Origin: Gyromitra esculenta
Taxonomy: Eukaryota > Ascomycota > Pezizomycetes > Pezizales > Discinaceae
Direction: 5' to 3'
DNA length: 64,000 bases
Assembly (NCBI GenBank): GCA_038503075.1
Contig: JBCAML010000017.1
Span: 1,302,001 to 1,366,000 of the forward strand
The stretch's first letter is position 1. Each line of letters begins with the position of its first letter. Below, one piece after another: positions 47,899-58,780 of this stretch. A program made the position numbers and the translations under genes. The notes under the pieces are model-generated. The model worked only from the letters and a program-made list of their open reading frames with translations. It ran no database searches and was not told the DNA's origin.

Positions 47899-48654
47899 TT
47901 ACAGCATAAACGCCAACACACCAGCCATAGCACCAGCAACAACTTTCATTCCAGAGTTTACAGACAGAGAATCAGCAGCACCGGTTGGTATAGGGAGAGC
48001 AGCATTGCTGAAGGTCGCGCGGACAGACGTTGGCTGGGAATTTGAGCCGTCAGAGGTAGGGTTTGATGTATCAGTCGTCTGAGGGCTGGACGAGGTGGAA
48101 GGACCGTCAAAGTTGAAGAAATTGCTAGACGATGATGGGGTGGAGTTATCTGTAGAAACATCTGTGGGAGTATCCGTTGGGGTCGCAGAGGATAGGGTGC
48201 GGGTGAGAGTGCGGGTCGAGCCAGTCGCAACTCTTGAAACTGAAGATAGTCTAGTGGAACTCCCGGCGGTAGCAGTCGGGGCAGAGGAGCTGAGTGTGAA
48301 GCTGCCTCCGGATAAGTCTTGCGTACAGAGTTTGGCAACCTCATCACAGACGTATCCCAAATCACAGCACAAGCCAGACGCACAGATAGGACCGCCGTTG
48401 CAAGATCCACCCTCGCAGATGGGATAGTTGTCGGAAGCCCTGTAGCCACAGGTTGTGCCGATATCACAGCAGCCTGTTCCGTTATCGCAGAGGAAAGAGC
48501 CAGCTGGGCAGGTCGATGATTGTCGGACAAGGAGATTGCCTCGGGGTCTATGTGTTGCTGGCGCTGGGGTAATATCCTTGCGTCCTGTAGAGTCCGCTAC
48601 GGCGAAACCGGTTTGCAGGGCAAGCAGCGCAGAAACTAGCAGAGTTGACAGCAT
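47899..48654 (-). CDS. GPI-anchored cysteine-rich surface protein, 251 aa
   Basis: A single exon encodes a signal peptide (residues 1-20, LLVSALLALQTGFAVA). A compact 12-cysteine domain follows at about 49-110, with two CC pairs (GTGCC, GLCC) and a granulin-like spacing. A long Ser/Thr-rich stalk suited to O-glycosylation comes next (about 115-225). The chain ends in a C-terminal hydrophobic tail after small residues (NSG, then VVAGAMAGVLAFML), a GPI-attachment signal. The protein is expected at the plasma membrane or cell wall. The cysteine domain resembles those of fungal surface proteins with an unclear ligand; no catalytic motif is seen. A TATA element lies 130 bp upstream. Confidence 0.92.
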   Translation of the reverse strand: MLSTLLVSALLALQTGFAVADSTGRKDITPAPATHRPRGNLLVRQSSTCPAGSFLCDNGTGCCDIGTTCGYRASDNYPICEGGSCNGGPICASGLCCDLGYVCDEVAKLCTQDLSGGSFTLSSSAPTATAGSSTRLSSVSRVATGSTRTLTRTLSSATPTDTPTDVSTDNSTPSSSSNFFNFDGPSTSSSPQTTDTSNPTSDGSNSQPTSVRATFSNAALPIPTGAADSLSVNSGMKVVAGAMAGVLAFML

Positions 48655-48781
48655 TTCGAAAGAGTGTGTGGTATATCGATTATGAAATTGAAGGAGCGTT
48701 AAAACCGATGATATCTTACGGATATTGGATTGTTACCGGTGAGCTGTGGAGGGGAGAAAGTTGATGGCTAGGGGTAGGTGC

Positions 48782-48790
48782 TTTATATCT
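48782..48790 (-). promoter_or_regulatory. TATA box candidate for the GPI-protein gene
   Basis: Read on the minus strand the sequence is GATATAAAG, about 130 bp before the ATG at 48654, a normal distance for an ascomycete TATA promoter. Confidence 0.45.
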
Positions 48791-49057
48791 GAGCAAACAT
48801 GCTCTGTGTATCCACCCCGAGCTCAGCCGCGTGCTGAAAGACTAACAGAATAAGGATCTGGGCGAATATTAATTAAAAGTGCCGCTAGGGGGTCTTCGAT
48901 GGCTGCGTTAGTACTGATTCTTGACACGTGCCTCCTGATAAATTAACATTCTGGCTTTTTTACCGAATCATGATTGGCGAAAAAGTATGGTGTGCTACCC
49001 GATGTGATATGCACTTTGCTGCATCGCCTCTGGATAGACATCCCCCGGCCTGGTTGT

Positions 49058-49113
49058 GGAACTGGTTAGTTGGCGGACAAGGGGCTGGCCCAATCCACCA
49101 ACTGACCAGTTCC
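49058..49113. repeat. Hairpin, 16-bp stem
   Basis: GGAACTGGTTAGTTGG and CCAACTGACCAGTTCC are inverted with one mismatch across a 24-nt loop. No target duplication is obvious. It may be a relic of an inverted-repeat element. Confidence 0.55.
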
Positions 49114-50326
49114 GGATATGTCTGTACCAGCAGCCAATTACTCACTTTAGGTAGGACAGACACTGTGAAACGTGTAACTTGAGGAAGCTTGTTTTGCCCC
49201 TGTGCAACCCAAGCCTCGTGTTAATTTACTTGCTAGTTTCGCATGCTTCAAATAGGGGTAGTTTTCGCTAGACTCTGCCCTCTTTTTCCTGTGGTGGATA
49301 TCTGCTCAGCCTCTCTCCATGGACCTGGCTCGATCTATGGAGGGGTGTGAGAAGTTTAGGGGGTTTGGGCAAGCCCCCTAGTTCTTATGACGTTAGGATT
49401 AACGTTGATCCTAGCCTAGTAGATTAACTTTCAATATGTGCACTGGTTTGATGGGGGGAGTGAAGGGAAGTGTGAATAAATTTGCTCATGGTATTTGTCG
49501 CCTCGTATGCGGTAAAGTAGCAGTGTTTTTGTCCCCCTGTCAGGCAGTCGCGGGATTGTGCTTTGGCTATGTAGTTATCCGCGGGATAGGTATTGGCATT
49601 GCCCGCTTTAAGGAAGTGCCGGTATGTATACATACGGATTGGTTACCGTCTTCGTTTCGTGAAACGGATATCTATTTTTTTTCTCAGATGTACTCCCCCA
49701 TATCGAGCAGGAAAGATGGATTTCGGTCCTGACCGATTACCTAGTTATTTTTACCGGCAACCGGAACACCATCTCGTTTCCGTGCTAGCAATATTTTACG
49801 CCATTGGTCTGCGCCGCTGGTATTTGTTTAAAAGATGATGGGGGTTTGTATTGGCTGAGGTGACAACTTAGACATTAACCGTATTCAGTTTACGTTTGCG
49901 TTTCTCTCACATGTTGAATTTTGCTTTCTCAATGCTACAGTGGCCTGGAACTTAGAATAGTGGGGTAGTCGAGACGCCACGAGAAGAAGAAAACTGTTTG
50001 TGCTATTCTTGGAATGGCGGGAACAGTGATGATTCGCCAATGCGAGCGTTGTGGTTGTTTACAGCTAAGATGCCTGTTTGCGGGGTGTTATAGGTCGGTT
50101 AGGGACAAGGTGTGGCTGGACGAAGGTTGGGATAGGTAGCTGGGTGAGTTGGCTTGACTATCAAGAGATCAGGTTTTAGGAACTGGCTGAGCGGATCTCT
50201 GGATAGCATGCTAACAGAAATCACAAGACGTGTTTTCTCCTCATCAAGTGACGTGCTTAGCTATACTGATCTATCCAAACGTCGTGAGGAGTTTCATTTA
50301 GGAGGGACGCCATCGACAGCTACCAA

Positions 50327-50364
50327 CACCTAGACTCGTAGCACCTAGACTCGTAGCACCTAGA
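50327..50364. repeat. 15-bp tandem repeat
   Basis: CACCTAGACTCGTAG is present twice in perfect tandem (50327-50341, 50342-50356), with a partial third copy. Confidence 0.8.
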
Positions 50365-51546
50365 ACCACGGACCTCGGTCAGTACTGGCCTCGAACGTCT
50401 AGCAAAAATTTCGCCGCCATAGTCTACGAATCAGAAGTACAAAATAGTAGGAAATAGCTAACTAACCGGAATAGTGAGTACTTTGTTGCTTGGCTCTGGG
50501 GCATCTTGAGGAGACCGAAAAAGTAGGAATGAAGAGACTCTTTCACGGGTAAGCTGAGAATACCTGGTAGCTAGAACTTGAACTTGAACTGAGGAGGTTT
50601 GAGGAACTAAAGGGTTGAAACTCATATACCTTCCTGGGAAATATACGGACTAACATATCATCAAACATTTAGGTCTCTAAATCTTTATACAATTCTCTCA
50701 GTCAAGAACGAGAAATCAATCTACCACGTAGTGGAGTGTGCCGGGGATGGCTATTCGAGCTAATATGTTGAGAGGCTTGTGGTTTGAAAGTGGAGAGAGG
50801 CTGGGAGTGTTACTATGAAGAGCGTAGAAGAGCTGATAGAGAGGAGTCTCTCCCGGTTATCTAGAATCGGAGGTCAGTCATCGATTTGGAACGGAAATCA
50901 TACACGTCCTTGATTGTTCATATAATTTAATAATTATACAACAACCGAGGGGAATAAGAATATGTTGCGCTCTATATAAACGGAGTTGTACTAGCGGCTC
51001 TACACGGTTCAGCGAGGTGCCAATAATCATCTACAAGAGATCTCCGTGGCAATCGTCTCATTATAATTGAGATCGTATCCCGGTACTTTCGCAATACAGT
51101 GACGACCGTTCAATAAGGCGATAGCGGCAATGGCATACTCTAGCAATATGGGCTATCTATCCATGCTCATAAGAAAGTTCAGAACTACGCTCAAGATAAA
51201 TACATCTTCAGTACCGTATAATTTCGGTCGTAAGGAACGGGCCGGATTGAGACAGCAGGATAAAGTTGTATTCTGACGGGTTGAAAAATCGTTGAGGCTC
51301 AACTACAACTAGTGAGCAAACTCTCCAAGACCGAACCAGTAACGTCCTAAGCAGTTTGAATCCTGCCACCTCGACCAGTAATATCACAATATTTTCCTGT
51401 GGCCTCAGGCCAGTCTCGTTCCTTATGACCGAGTGTATACGGTAGTTCTACCTACTTGTTTATTTTCTATACTTAAACTCCATTGCTTGCATGGTGAAGT
51501 TGGTCCTGTTGCTGAGGCGCAGTATTGTTGTCGCTTCACCACTGTA

Positions 51547-51659
51547 CTCGTAAATGACTGACGTTTGTGCACCGGGCTGGACCCGTGCCCCATACGCTTT
51601 TTGCAATTTTGTATGGTATGCAGAGCCAGCCCGGTGCAAAAACGTCAGTCAATTACGAG
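51547..51659. mobile_element. MITE, TA-flanked, 113 bp
   Basis: The 34-nt arms are CTCGTAAATGACTGACGTTT, continuing GTGCACCGGGCTGG, with two mismatches between arms. TA at 51545-51546 and 51660-51661. The loop is about 45 nt. This is a separate family from the other TA-flanked elements here by arm sequence, although the CTCG start recalls the element at 22648. Confidence 0.88.
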
Positions 51660-52126
51660 TATATCGAACCTTGAGAGGTGTTAGAGGTGTATCTCCGGGG
51701 TGGTCCCTATGGTGTATATGGTATCATATGTACTACGGGTATAGGGGCAAATGACGAGAACTGTGGTGTAGAGGTTGTTTTCGATAACACGGAATACAAA
51801 TCACATTCCTAGCCCGATCATGAAGATGGTGGTGAATAGATAAAGTAAGTTTTGTTCTAAATACTATGTCAAATAGAAATTGATAGCTGTGTTGATGTTA
51901 AGCAGATGTGATTGTTGAAAGGTCGGGAAGGCGCACCACACTTCGTCATATTTACTTCTACATCTGTATGTGCTTATCGGAAAGCAACTTGGTTGGGAAT
52001 GGTTGCGGCTTCCAAAAGCCCCTTTTGGTAAATCAACAGTTTGCGTTGCTACCTAGTTTGAGCTATCACTACTGACACCAACATTCTATGTAGATCACCT
52101 GCAAACTAGGTTTGTTCCTATCTGCT

Positions 52127-52164
52127 ATAGGTTGCTGCGCGTGAGGGGCTAGGCAGCAACCTAT
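52127..52164. repeat. Hairpin, 12-bp perfect stem
   Basis: ATAGGTTGCTGC and GCAGCAACCTAT flank a 14-nt loop. It lies about 440 bp upstream of the IRG-like gene. A wider inverted pair CCTAGTTTG/CAAACTAGG precedes it at 52051-52110. Confidence 0.6.
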
Positions 52165-52598
52165 GATGCGCGCGAATCAACACCAACCACAGCCAACTGC
52201 GGTCTGTTGTAGGATCTTATCTTGTACCTAGGTGGGATGCCTGAAAATTCCAAGTCGTACAAGTTTCTTGAAGCACATTTTAGAACCGAGGTGCTTCAAA
52301 ATAACTACTTAAGTTTGGTATGAGCGGGATTTTTACTACGGAAGTCATCCTCTGCTTGTTAGGTTGCTGTAACCCTCCAATATAACATAGTTAAACTCTA
52401 TCGACCTTCTAATTTTCCACGTTTGATAGTTGTATGTTACATCACTTTATTATCCTGCTTACGAGAACTAACGTTTAGTAGGTCTCGGATCCAACAGACC
52501 TACTATACTTTTCGTCCCCGAGCTACGATTTGGAGTTTGTTCGGAGACACTCTTGCGGCTTTTTATACGCGCTGTAGCTAGAATAAGCCCAATCCAAG

Positions 52599-54356
52599 AT
52601 GGGTGGTAGCTCTTCAGTAATTACCCATTACTGCTTGAAACAACTTATTTAGAACCTCTTCACTGATGGACTGCAATAGCGAGAGCGAGAGCTCGAACAA
52701 GAAGCCCGGAATTTGCGAGCAAAGTCCGAGATGATAGAGAAGGAGAACAAAAGAATCCATGAGGAAAATCAGAGAAAGGAGGAACAGAGAATAAAGGAAG
52801 CGGAGGAGCGGAGGCAGGACAAAGAACGAAGACAGCGTGAGAAGGTGCAGGCGGAAAAAGAGGCAAGGGAAAAGGAACAAGAGTTGAGAAATAAAGAGGA
52901 AGAGGCGAGAAAGCGAGAGCAAGAAAGAAGAGAGAAAGAGGAAGAGAAGCGAGTAGAACAGGCAAGGCTGGAAATGGAAGCGATGAAGAAGAAAATGGAG
53001 GAGGCAAAGAAAAGAGAAGAAGAAGCGAGGAGAAGGGAGGAAGCGGTGAGGAGAGAGGCGGAAGAGAAGAGACAAAAGGAAGAAAAGAAGAGAGAGGAAG
53101 AAAGGGAAAAAGAAAGAGAGGCAAGGAAAGCGGAAAAAGAGGCAGAGATGAGGAGAAGAGAAGAGGAAGAAAAGAGAAAGGAAGAAGAAAGAAGAAGGGA
53201 GGAAGAAAGAAGGAGGGAGGAAGAAAGGAGGAGGGAGGAAGAAAGGAGAAAGGAAGAAGAGAGGAGAAGGGAGGAAGATAGAAAGAAAATGGAAGAGCTG
53301 GCGAGAAAATTCGAGGAAGAGGTAAGGAAGAGGGAGGAAGAGACAAAAAAAAGGGAGGAAGAGGCGAGAAGGAGGGAAGAGGAGGCGAGGCAGCGAGAGA
53401 TAGACGCACGGAAACGAGAGGAGGAGGCAAGGAGACTGGAGGCAGAGATAAAGAAGATGGAGGAGGCAGCAAGGATAAAGGAGGAAGAGAGGAGGCGAGA
53501 GGAGGAGGAGAGGAGGAGAGCGGAAGAGAAAAAGCAACTGGAGGAGCTGGCGAAAAGGCTTGAGGAAGAGGCAACCAAGAGGGTCGAGCAAGAGGTGTTT
53601 CTGCGAAAGGAAGCGGAGCGAAACCTGGCTGAAGGGAATCCGCCAGTTAAATATCCCACGGGGGAGGAGATCCAAGCCGTCAGAGAAAAACTCGGATACC
53701 AAAAAGGTAGCTTGCACATTGCAATAACCGGTATCTCTGGCAGTGGAAAGTCTTCCTTGATTAATGCCTTCCGTGGTTATTCTAATTCCAGAAAAAACCC
53801 AAACGCAGCCAAAACTGGGACCAGCGAAACCACGGCGCAGATAGGGCGGTATTGCGACCCTTCAGTGCCACGGATGTACTGGTATGATGTCCCCGGAGCT
53901 GGCACCCTCAAGGTCCCCGATTGGCAGTATTTCAACGACCACGGTTTGTATATCTTTAACATCATCATCATCGCAATCGACAGCCGCTTTACCAAGACCG
54001 ATGCAGGACTGCTCCTCAGCTGCAAACGCTTCGGCATTCCAGCGTTTGTTGTCCGCTCAAAGGCAAATCAGCACATCTCGAATATCATGGAAGATGACCG
54101 TGACGACGACGACGACGAGGAAGAAATCGCTGGACGTTTTAAGCTGGCTCGCGATAAGTTCATCACGGACACGCGCCGGGAATTTGAATCTGTACTCAGA
54201 GAGGTCAACCTTCCGCCGCAGGGAGTTTATATCGTGTCCAAAGAAGTCCTCTGTAAACTCACCAAAAGCTCTAAAGTTCCACCAGACACTATCGATGAAG
54301 TGGAACTCGTGAAGGACGTTCTCCGTGCAGCCAACAATGTGCATGGTGAGAATTAG
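52599..54356 (+). CDS. Coiled-coil IRG-like (immunity-related) GTPase, 564 aa
   Basis: An 18-nt first exon (52599-52616, MGGSSS) is spliced by a 63-nt GT-AG intron to exon 2 (52680-54356). Without it the frame has no good ATG before residue 22. Residues 1-6 fit an N-myristoylation signal, as in several vertebrate IRGs. Residues about 8-315 are an almost uninterrupted charged coiled coil (REEERRR-type repeats). The G domain follows: P-loop GISGSGKSS (357-365, Lys363) running into LINAFRG, then GRYCDPSVP and the G3 motif DVPG (409-412). A G4-like VRSKAN stands where IRGs carry TKVD, with Asn replacing Asp. The protein ends about 90 residues later, so the usual IRG C-terminal helical domain is cut short. 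Family members oligomerise on membranes in cell-autonomous defence; the role in fungi is unknown. Confidence 0.88.
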
Positions 54357-55382
54357 GCCCGACGTGTGCGGTTGTTGCGTTTCCTTGTTTTTTATCCAAA
54401 TTGATTCCGTGTTCTGTTCTCTTTGCTTGTCAGTAGTTTCTGTTAGCTCGTATATCCGAACAAACCTTTCGTTTCCTGTTCTCGCTGCACTACGTGTATC
54501 TTCTCTTCTGCGAGTTCCTACCGTATTTAGCTATCTTCGTTGCTTCCCTTTGATGCTCGCCTAGTAGTTCCAAACTCTCTGTTCTCTTAGCAATTCTGTT
54601 TTTTTCCAGCGCACCTTCTCTTACCACATTCTTTACATTGGTGTAACAAGTCTCAAGTAACATCTATGGGCTATCGCCTCTAAATCGGTACTTTTCAACT
54701 GTGCGTGAGGTCTGCGTTCATGGCTTGGATATTAATAGCCACATAGGGTGCCAGTTGAATCACCCCTGTAGGCAAAGCCTATCCGCGCCGGCTCGGGGAC
54801 AAGAACAATGTCACTTGTGCTGGATGGGCAAGGGTTCAACAAAAAGGCTCGGTGTCTGATGCAAACACCGTGGTTCTGTCGCGATGGAGAACCAGCCGTG
54901 TCAACCCTAACCCTCGATGTTTCTTTGTTCTTTCCTGCGCGTCTTTTCCAGCGAGCCATCACAGGTTTCACAAGATAGGCACCTAATAGCGAGTTCACAA
55001 TGCCCCAAAGCCGCGAGAAACAGGACAGGCAGACGCTCTTACAGCAGCACAGACCCAATTAGCACATTAGAGGCGTCTGACAGGCCCTAGTTACCGTTAT
55101 CCGCTGTCGCTGCTCGTGTTGTCTCAGCTTGCGAAAAAACCATCCCACCAACCGTCCGCGCCGCACCGGCTGAACTGTGGGGTAAAAGCCCCCCCTCCGC
55201 GCCGCGCCACGTTTCTGCAGTTTCTTTGATCCTCCCATCCACCTCCACCTCACCGCACCTCACCTCCACCTCCATCTCCACGCCCTTCCCCCACCCACCC
55301 GCCGACAAAAAAAAAGAAAGAAAAGAAAGAAGTAGAAAGAAGAAAAAAAAACAACCCATCCAACCTGTATCGCTTCACGACC
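54357..55382. other. Intergenic region between the IRG-like and Gag1-like genes
   Basis: The T-rich first 300 bp suit a 3' UTR. The last 150 bp are A-rich (poly-A/AG runs at 55305-55350), a typical leader before the ATG at 55383. A minus-strand frame at 54732-55058 looks protein-like but lacks an ATG and is not called. Confidence 0.5.
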
Positions 55383-56397
55383 ATGCCTCCCTCGCGGCGC
55401 AAGCCCAGCAACAGCGCCAGCGTCGAACACCTAACGAAAGAGCAGCGAATCCACGCAATCGCACAAGCGCGCGTCCTGCTCGACGACGTGCAGACCGGGT
55501 GGGAATACGTCCCGCCAGCGCCCAAGGAGCTAGTCCGGCGCGAAGGCAGTCTCGGCGCGTGGCGGCCGAGCGGGGGCAGTGGGAGCGGCAGCGCGATGGA
55601 GGTGACGGACGAAGAGGACGATTCGGATATGGACGACGAGGAGTATGAGGTTGGCGGCAGCAGCTACCGGCGCGCCACCACGCCGCCGAAACGGCGGAGG
55701 AAGAAGAGGGGCGTGGACGGGAGCGGCGGCGGCGGCGGCGGGGTGTGGAGGCGCCGGGAGGACGACAGCGATGTGGATCTGGGGATCGTGCCGGCGGGGG
55801 CGGGGGGGCAGGATTATGTCTGGGAGAGTCCGGACGACGTGCCCACGCCGGAGAAGATACGGGAGAGACAGAAGAAGGAGCTGGAGGCGGATATGGAGTG
55901 GAACGAGGGGCTGAGACTGTGGGTCCGCAGGAGGGATGCGTGGACGGGCGCGAATGAGGATGGGGAGGTGAGGGTTGGGGAGAGTCGGTTTAAAGATGTA
56001 TGTGTGCTTTCTTTCTTTTCTTTCTTTTCTTTTCTTTGGCTTCTCTGGCTTGTGAGGGAGGGGGGCTGGCTGGCTAATGGAGGTGCAGAATCCGCTGTAT
56101 GCTCTCATAGGCCCTGCGACGTACGACCAGATCTACACGAAGGTGTGCATGGGTGGCTCGCAGCCCCCCATACCGATCAATCTCAAGCACCTCAACAATG
56201 CACTCGTAGAAGGCTGGAAGAAAGACGACCAATGGCCGCCGAAACCGAGCAGGCCAGAGCCGAGCATAAGGGTCAGGAAGAAGGGCAATGATCCTGCGAC
56301 GGCAGCAGCCACGAACACGGCCATGGCAACTGTCGCGAACGCTGCTGGGCCGGGGAGGAAGGGACGCGATGCGGTGAAGAAGGTGCTGGGGTTCTAG
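55383..56397 (+). CDS. Gag1-like clamp domain protein (DUF4050), 307 aa
   Basis: Two exons (55383-55997 and 56089-56397) join in frame to 307 residues. The C-terminal half carries the conserved features of the DUF4050/Gag1-like clamp family. These are an EGLRLWVRRRDAWTGA block (about 177-193), then across the intron NPLYALIGPATYDQIYTKV (206-224), PINLKHLNNALVEGWKKD and WPP. The N-terminal half is disordered, with an acidic patch (DEEDDSDMDDEEYE), a basic stretch (KRRRKKR) and a glycine run. In fission yeast a member is linked to nutrient/TORC1 signalling, which I recall only generally. Cytosolic or vacuole-associated location is inferred. The intron is CT-rich with a good GTATGT donor. Confidence 0.82.
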
Positions 56398-56991
56398 TTT
56401 AGGTGTAGATAGGGCTCGTGGGGTTGGGGTGTTTGCCTGATGATGTATCGCTATCCACCACGGTCGTGAATGTCGTCTGGACGGTCCTTTTTCTTTCCTG
56501 TTTGTTTTGTGGGATCACAGAGGCTCGCTGGGCGATTATACCCGTTTCCTTCCTTTCTCTCTCTTGTTGGCGAAATAGGACTTGCGACAGTGGGCAATAA
56601 ATCATTTCCGCGGAGCAGGGCCGGGTAACTGCATTGCATCCGGGTAACTCGCTGGCCAAGCACGCCGGACAAACAAACAGCTCAATCAATGCAAGAGCCA
56701 TTCCCAGACAAGCAGAGTTAATACCGGGGCCGGCGAGCCCTTGGCGCGACAGCGTGGGCAAGAGTAAATAGCGCTCGCTATAAGACACGGGGGCGCCGCC
56801 CCGCTGTCGCTCGCGCGCCCGGTCCCGCAGACTGAGACCGCAGGCGAAACAGCGCTGTGATTGGCGGTGCCTGGGGCTGGGCCAGTCGGGAGGGGACAGA
56901 TCGCCAACCGGTCTCACTCCTGCATCGCTCGCTATCCACACCAGCCCGTAGCTCGCACTATTGGCCACCAACTCTAATTATCGCGCCCACG
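56398..56991 (+). promoter_or_regulatory. Intergenic and promoter of the methionine permease gene
   Basis: No gene is seen. A reverse CCAAT box (GATTGG, about 56860-56865) lies 130 bp before the ATG. I looked for CACGTG (Cbf1/Met4-type sites expected of methionine genes) and found none in this interval. Confidence 0.4.
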
Positions 56992-58780
56992 ATGCTTCCC
57001 GCCACTGCTGCCGACACGGAGCAGTCCCCTCTGCTCGCCCACGACCACGGCGCGTATTCTCGCGTGCGCCCGCGCCACGACAGCCCCGATCTCGACGCCA
57101 GCGGAGCACGCAACATCGAGCGCGATGTCGTCCCCGAAACAGCCACGCAGGGCCGCAACCTCTCCTGGGCCTCTGCCTACATCCTGATGATCTCCGGCAT
57201 GGTCGGGTCCGGCATCTTCGCGACCCCCGGCAACATCACCAAGTCGTGCGGCAGCGTGGGCCTGTCGCTGCTGGTGTGGCTCATGGGCGCGGCCGTGGCG
57301 GCTTGCGGCCAGGTCGTGTCCCTGGAGTACGGCTGCATGCTCCCGCGCAGCGGCGGAGACAAGGTGTATCTCGAGTTCACGTACCGCCACCCGCGGTTCT
57401 TCATGTCGACGATGGTGGCCGTCCGCGCGATCGTGCAGGGCTTCACCGCGAGCAACTGCATCGTGTTTAGCGAGTATCTGATCTTCGGGCTGGGCATCGA
57501 GCCCACGCCGACTGCGCGCAAGCTGGTTGCCGTCGGGCTGCTGGTCGCGGCGGTGGTGATCCACGGGTGCTTCCTCAAGACCGGCATCCTGGTGCAGAAC
57601 GTGCTGGGCTGGTTCAAGATCGGGCTGATGTGGTTCATGATCCTGACCGCGCTCGGCGTCGTCCTGTTCTCCGATAGGCCCGCCGAGTCCGCCGCGTCCA
57701 CGCTGTCCTGGGACACGCTGTGGGAGGGCTCGAACTGGGACTGGGGCCTGGTCTCGCTGGCCATCTTCAAGGTCACGTCTGCGTACGCCGGCTTCGACAA
57801 CGTCAAGAACGTGCTGAACGAGGTGAAGGACCCAATCGGGATGATGAAGGTCGTGCCACCGGCGGCACTGGCCAGCATCTGCGTGCTGTATCTGCTGGTG
57901 AACGTTGCGTATTTCGTTATCGTGCCGCTGGAAGAGGTCAAGAACAGCGGCGAGCTCATCGCCGGCATGTTTTTCGATAAGCTGTTTGGTCCGAAGTTCG
58001 GGCGCGTTATGCTGCCCATCCTGATTGCCATCTCTGTCTCGGGGAACGTCATGGTCGCGACCTTCAGTCTGGTACATTTCTCCCTCCCCCTCATCCTCTA
58101 CACGCCCTAAACTAACATCCACAGTCCCGCCTCAACCAAGAAGTATCCCGCCAGGGTCTCCTCCCATTCGCCCGCCACTTTGCCTCCTCGCGCCCATTCA
58201 ACGCGCCCCTCGGCGGCCTGCTCCTCATCTTCATCCCCACCTTCCTGATCATCGTGCTCCCGCCGCCCAGCGACATCTACGGCTTCATCCTCGACGCCGA
58301 GACCTACATCGGCCAGTTCTTTGCGCTCGCGATCGCCATCGGCCTGCTGTGGCTGCGCCAGACCCGCCCGGACCTCAAGCGCCCGTTCCTGGCGTGGACG
58401 AGCGCGGTGTGGGTTCGGATCGCGTGCTGCGTCGCGCTGATGGCGGCGCCGCTGGTCCCGCCGGGAGACGGCAGCAAGGGCGCGTTCGGGATGTGGTATG
58501 GGATGTATGCGGTTGTGGGGATTGCGCTGTGAGTTCTTCTTCTTCTTCTTCTTCTTCTTGTTGCTGCTTCCTTTTAGGGGGGGGGAATGGACAGAGTGCT
58601 AATGTGCGGATTGGTCGGATGCATAGACATTTAATGGCCACGGTGTATTGGTATACCTGGGCGGTGCTGATGCCGAAGTGGAGAGGGTACCGGTTGGAGG
58701 AGAAGGGCGAGGTGTTGAGTGATGGGACTAGTATCACTGCTATTGTTAAGGTTAGGAAGGCTGATGATGAAGGTATCTAG
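56992..58780 (+). CDS. High-affinity methionine permease-like transporter (MUP1 family), 545 aa
   Basis: Three exons (56992-58071, 58125-58528, 58627-58780) give 545 residues. After a 58-residue cytosolic N-terminus, twelve hydrophobic segments follow. The first contains the APC/LAT substrate motif MVGSGIFATPGN (about 70-81). A later VLNEVKDPI and the end block ATVYWYTWAVLMP match MUP1-type permeases. The protein is expected to import methionine (possibly cysteine) by proton symport at the plasma membrane. Early Ser/Pro residues and the C-terminal tail may be trafficking signals. The first exon is very GC-rich, unlike genes west of 55 kb. Intron 2 contains a TTC microsatellite. The start at 56992 was chosen because the more upstream ATG (56857) lies in promoter-like sequence. 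Confidence 0.88.
58535..58560. repeat. TTC microsatellite inside the permease intron 2
   Basis: Eight TTC units follow the splice donor directly and serve as a pyrimidine-rich intronic stretch. Likely length-polymorphic. Confidence 0.85.

Larger units (their letters stand above)
48655..52598. other. Gene-free stretch with one MITE and several hairpins
   Basis: No supported coding region. Defined structures are the promoter side of the GPI-protein gene, a hairpin at 49058-49113, a 15-bp tandem repeat at 50327-50364, the MITE at 51547-51659 and the hairpin at 52127-52164. TTTATA at 52562-52567 lies 32 bp before the next ATG. Confidence 0.55.

Noticed and set aside
52614..53719. Three long minus-strand frames (316-367 aa) rich in Leu, Phe, Ser and Pro
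   Set aside because: They are the antisense of the purine-rich coiled-coil exon of the IRG-like gene. Their monotone composition comes from the GAA/AGG repeats.
54732..55058. Minus-strand frame of 108 aa beginning (M)GLCCCKSVC
   Set aside because: Composition is protein-like, but the first codon is TTG and the nearest upstream ATG meets a stop after two codons. Without evidence for an upstream exon it is not called.
56974..58122. Minus-strand frames of 305 and 382 aa
   Set aside because: Antisense of the GC-rich permease exon; high GC suppresses stop codons. The plus-strand frame has clear membrane segments and family motifs.
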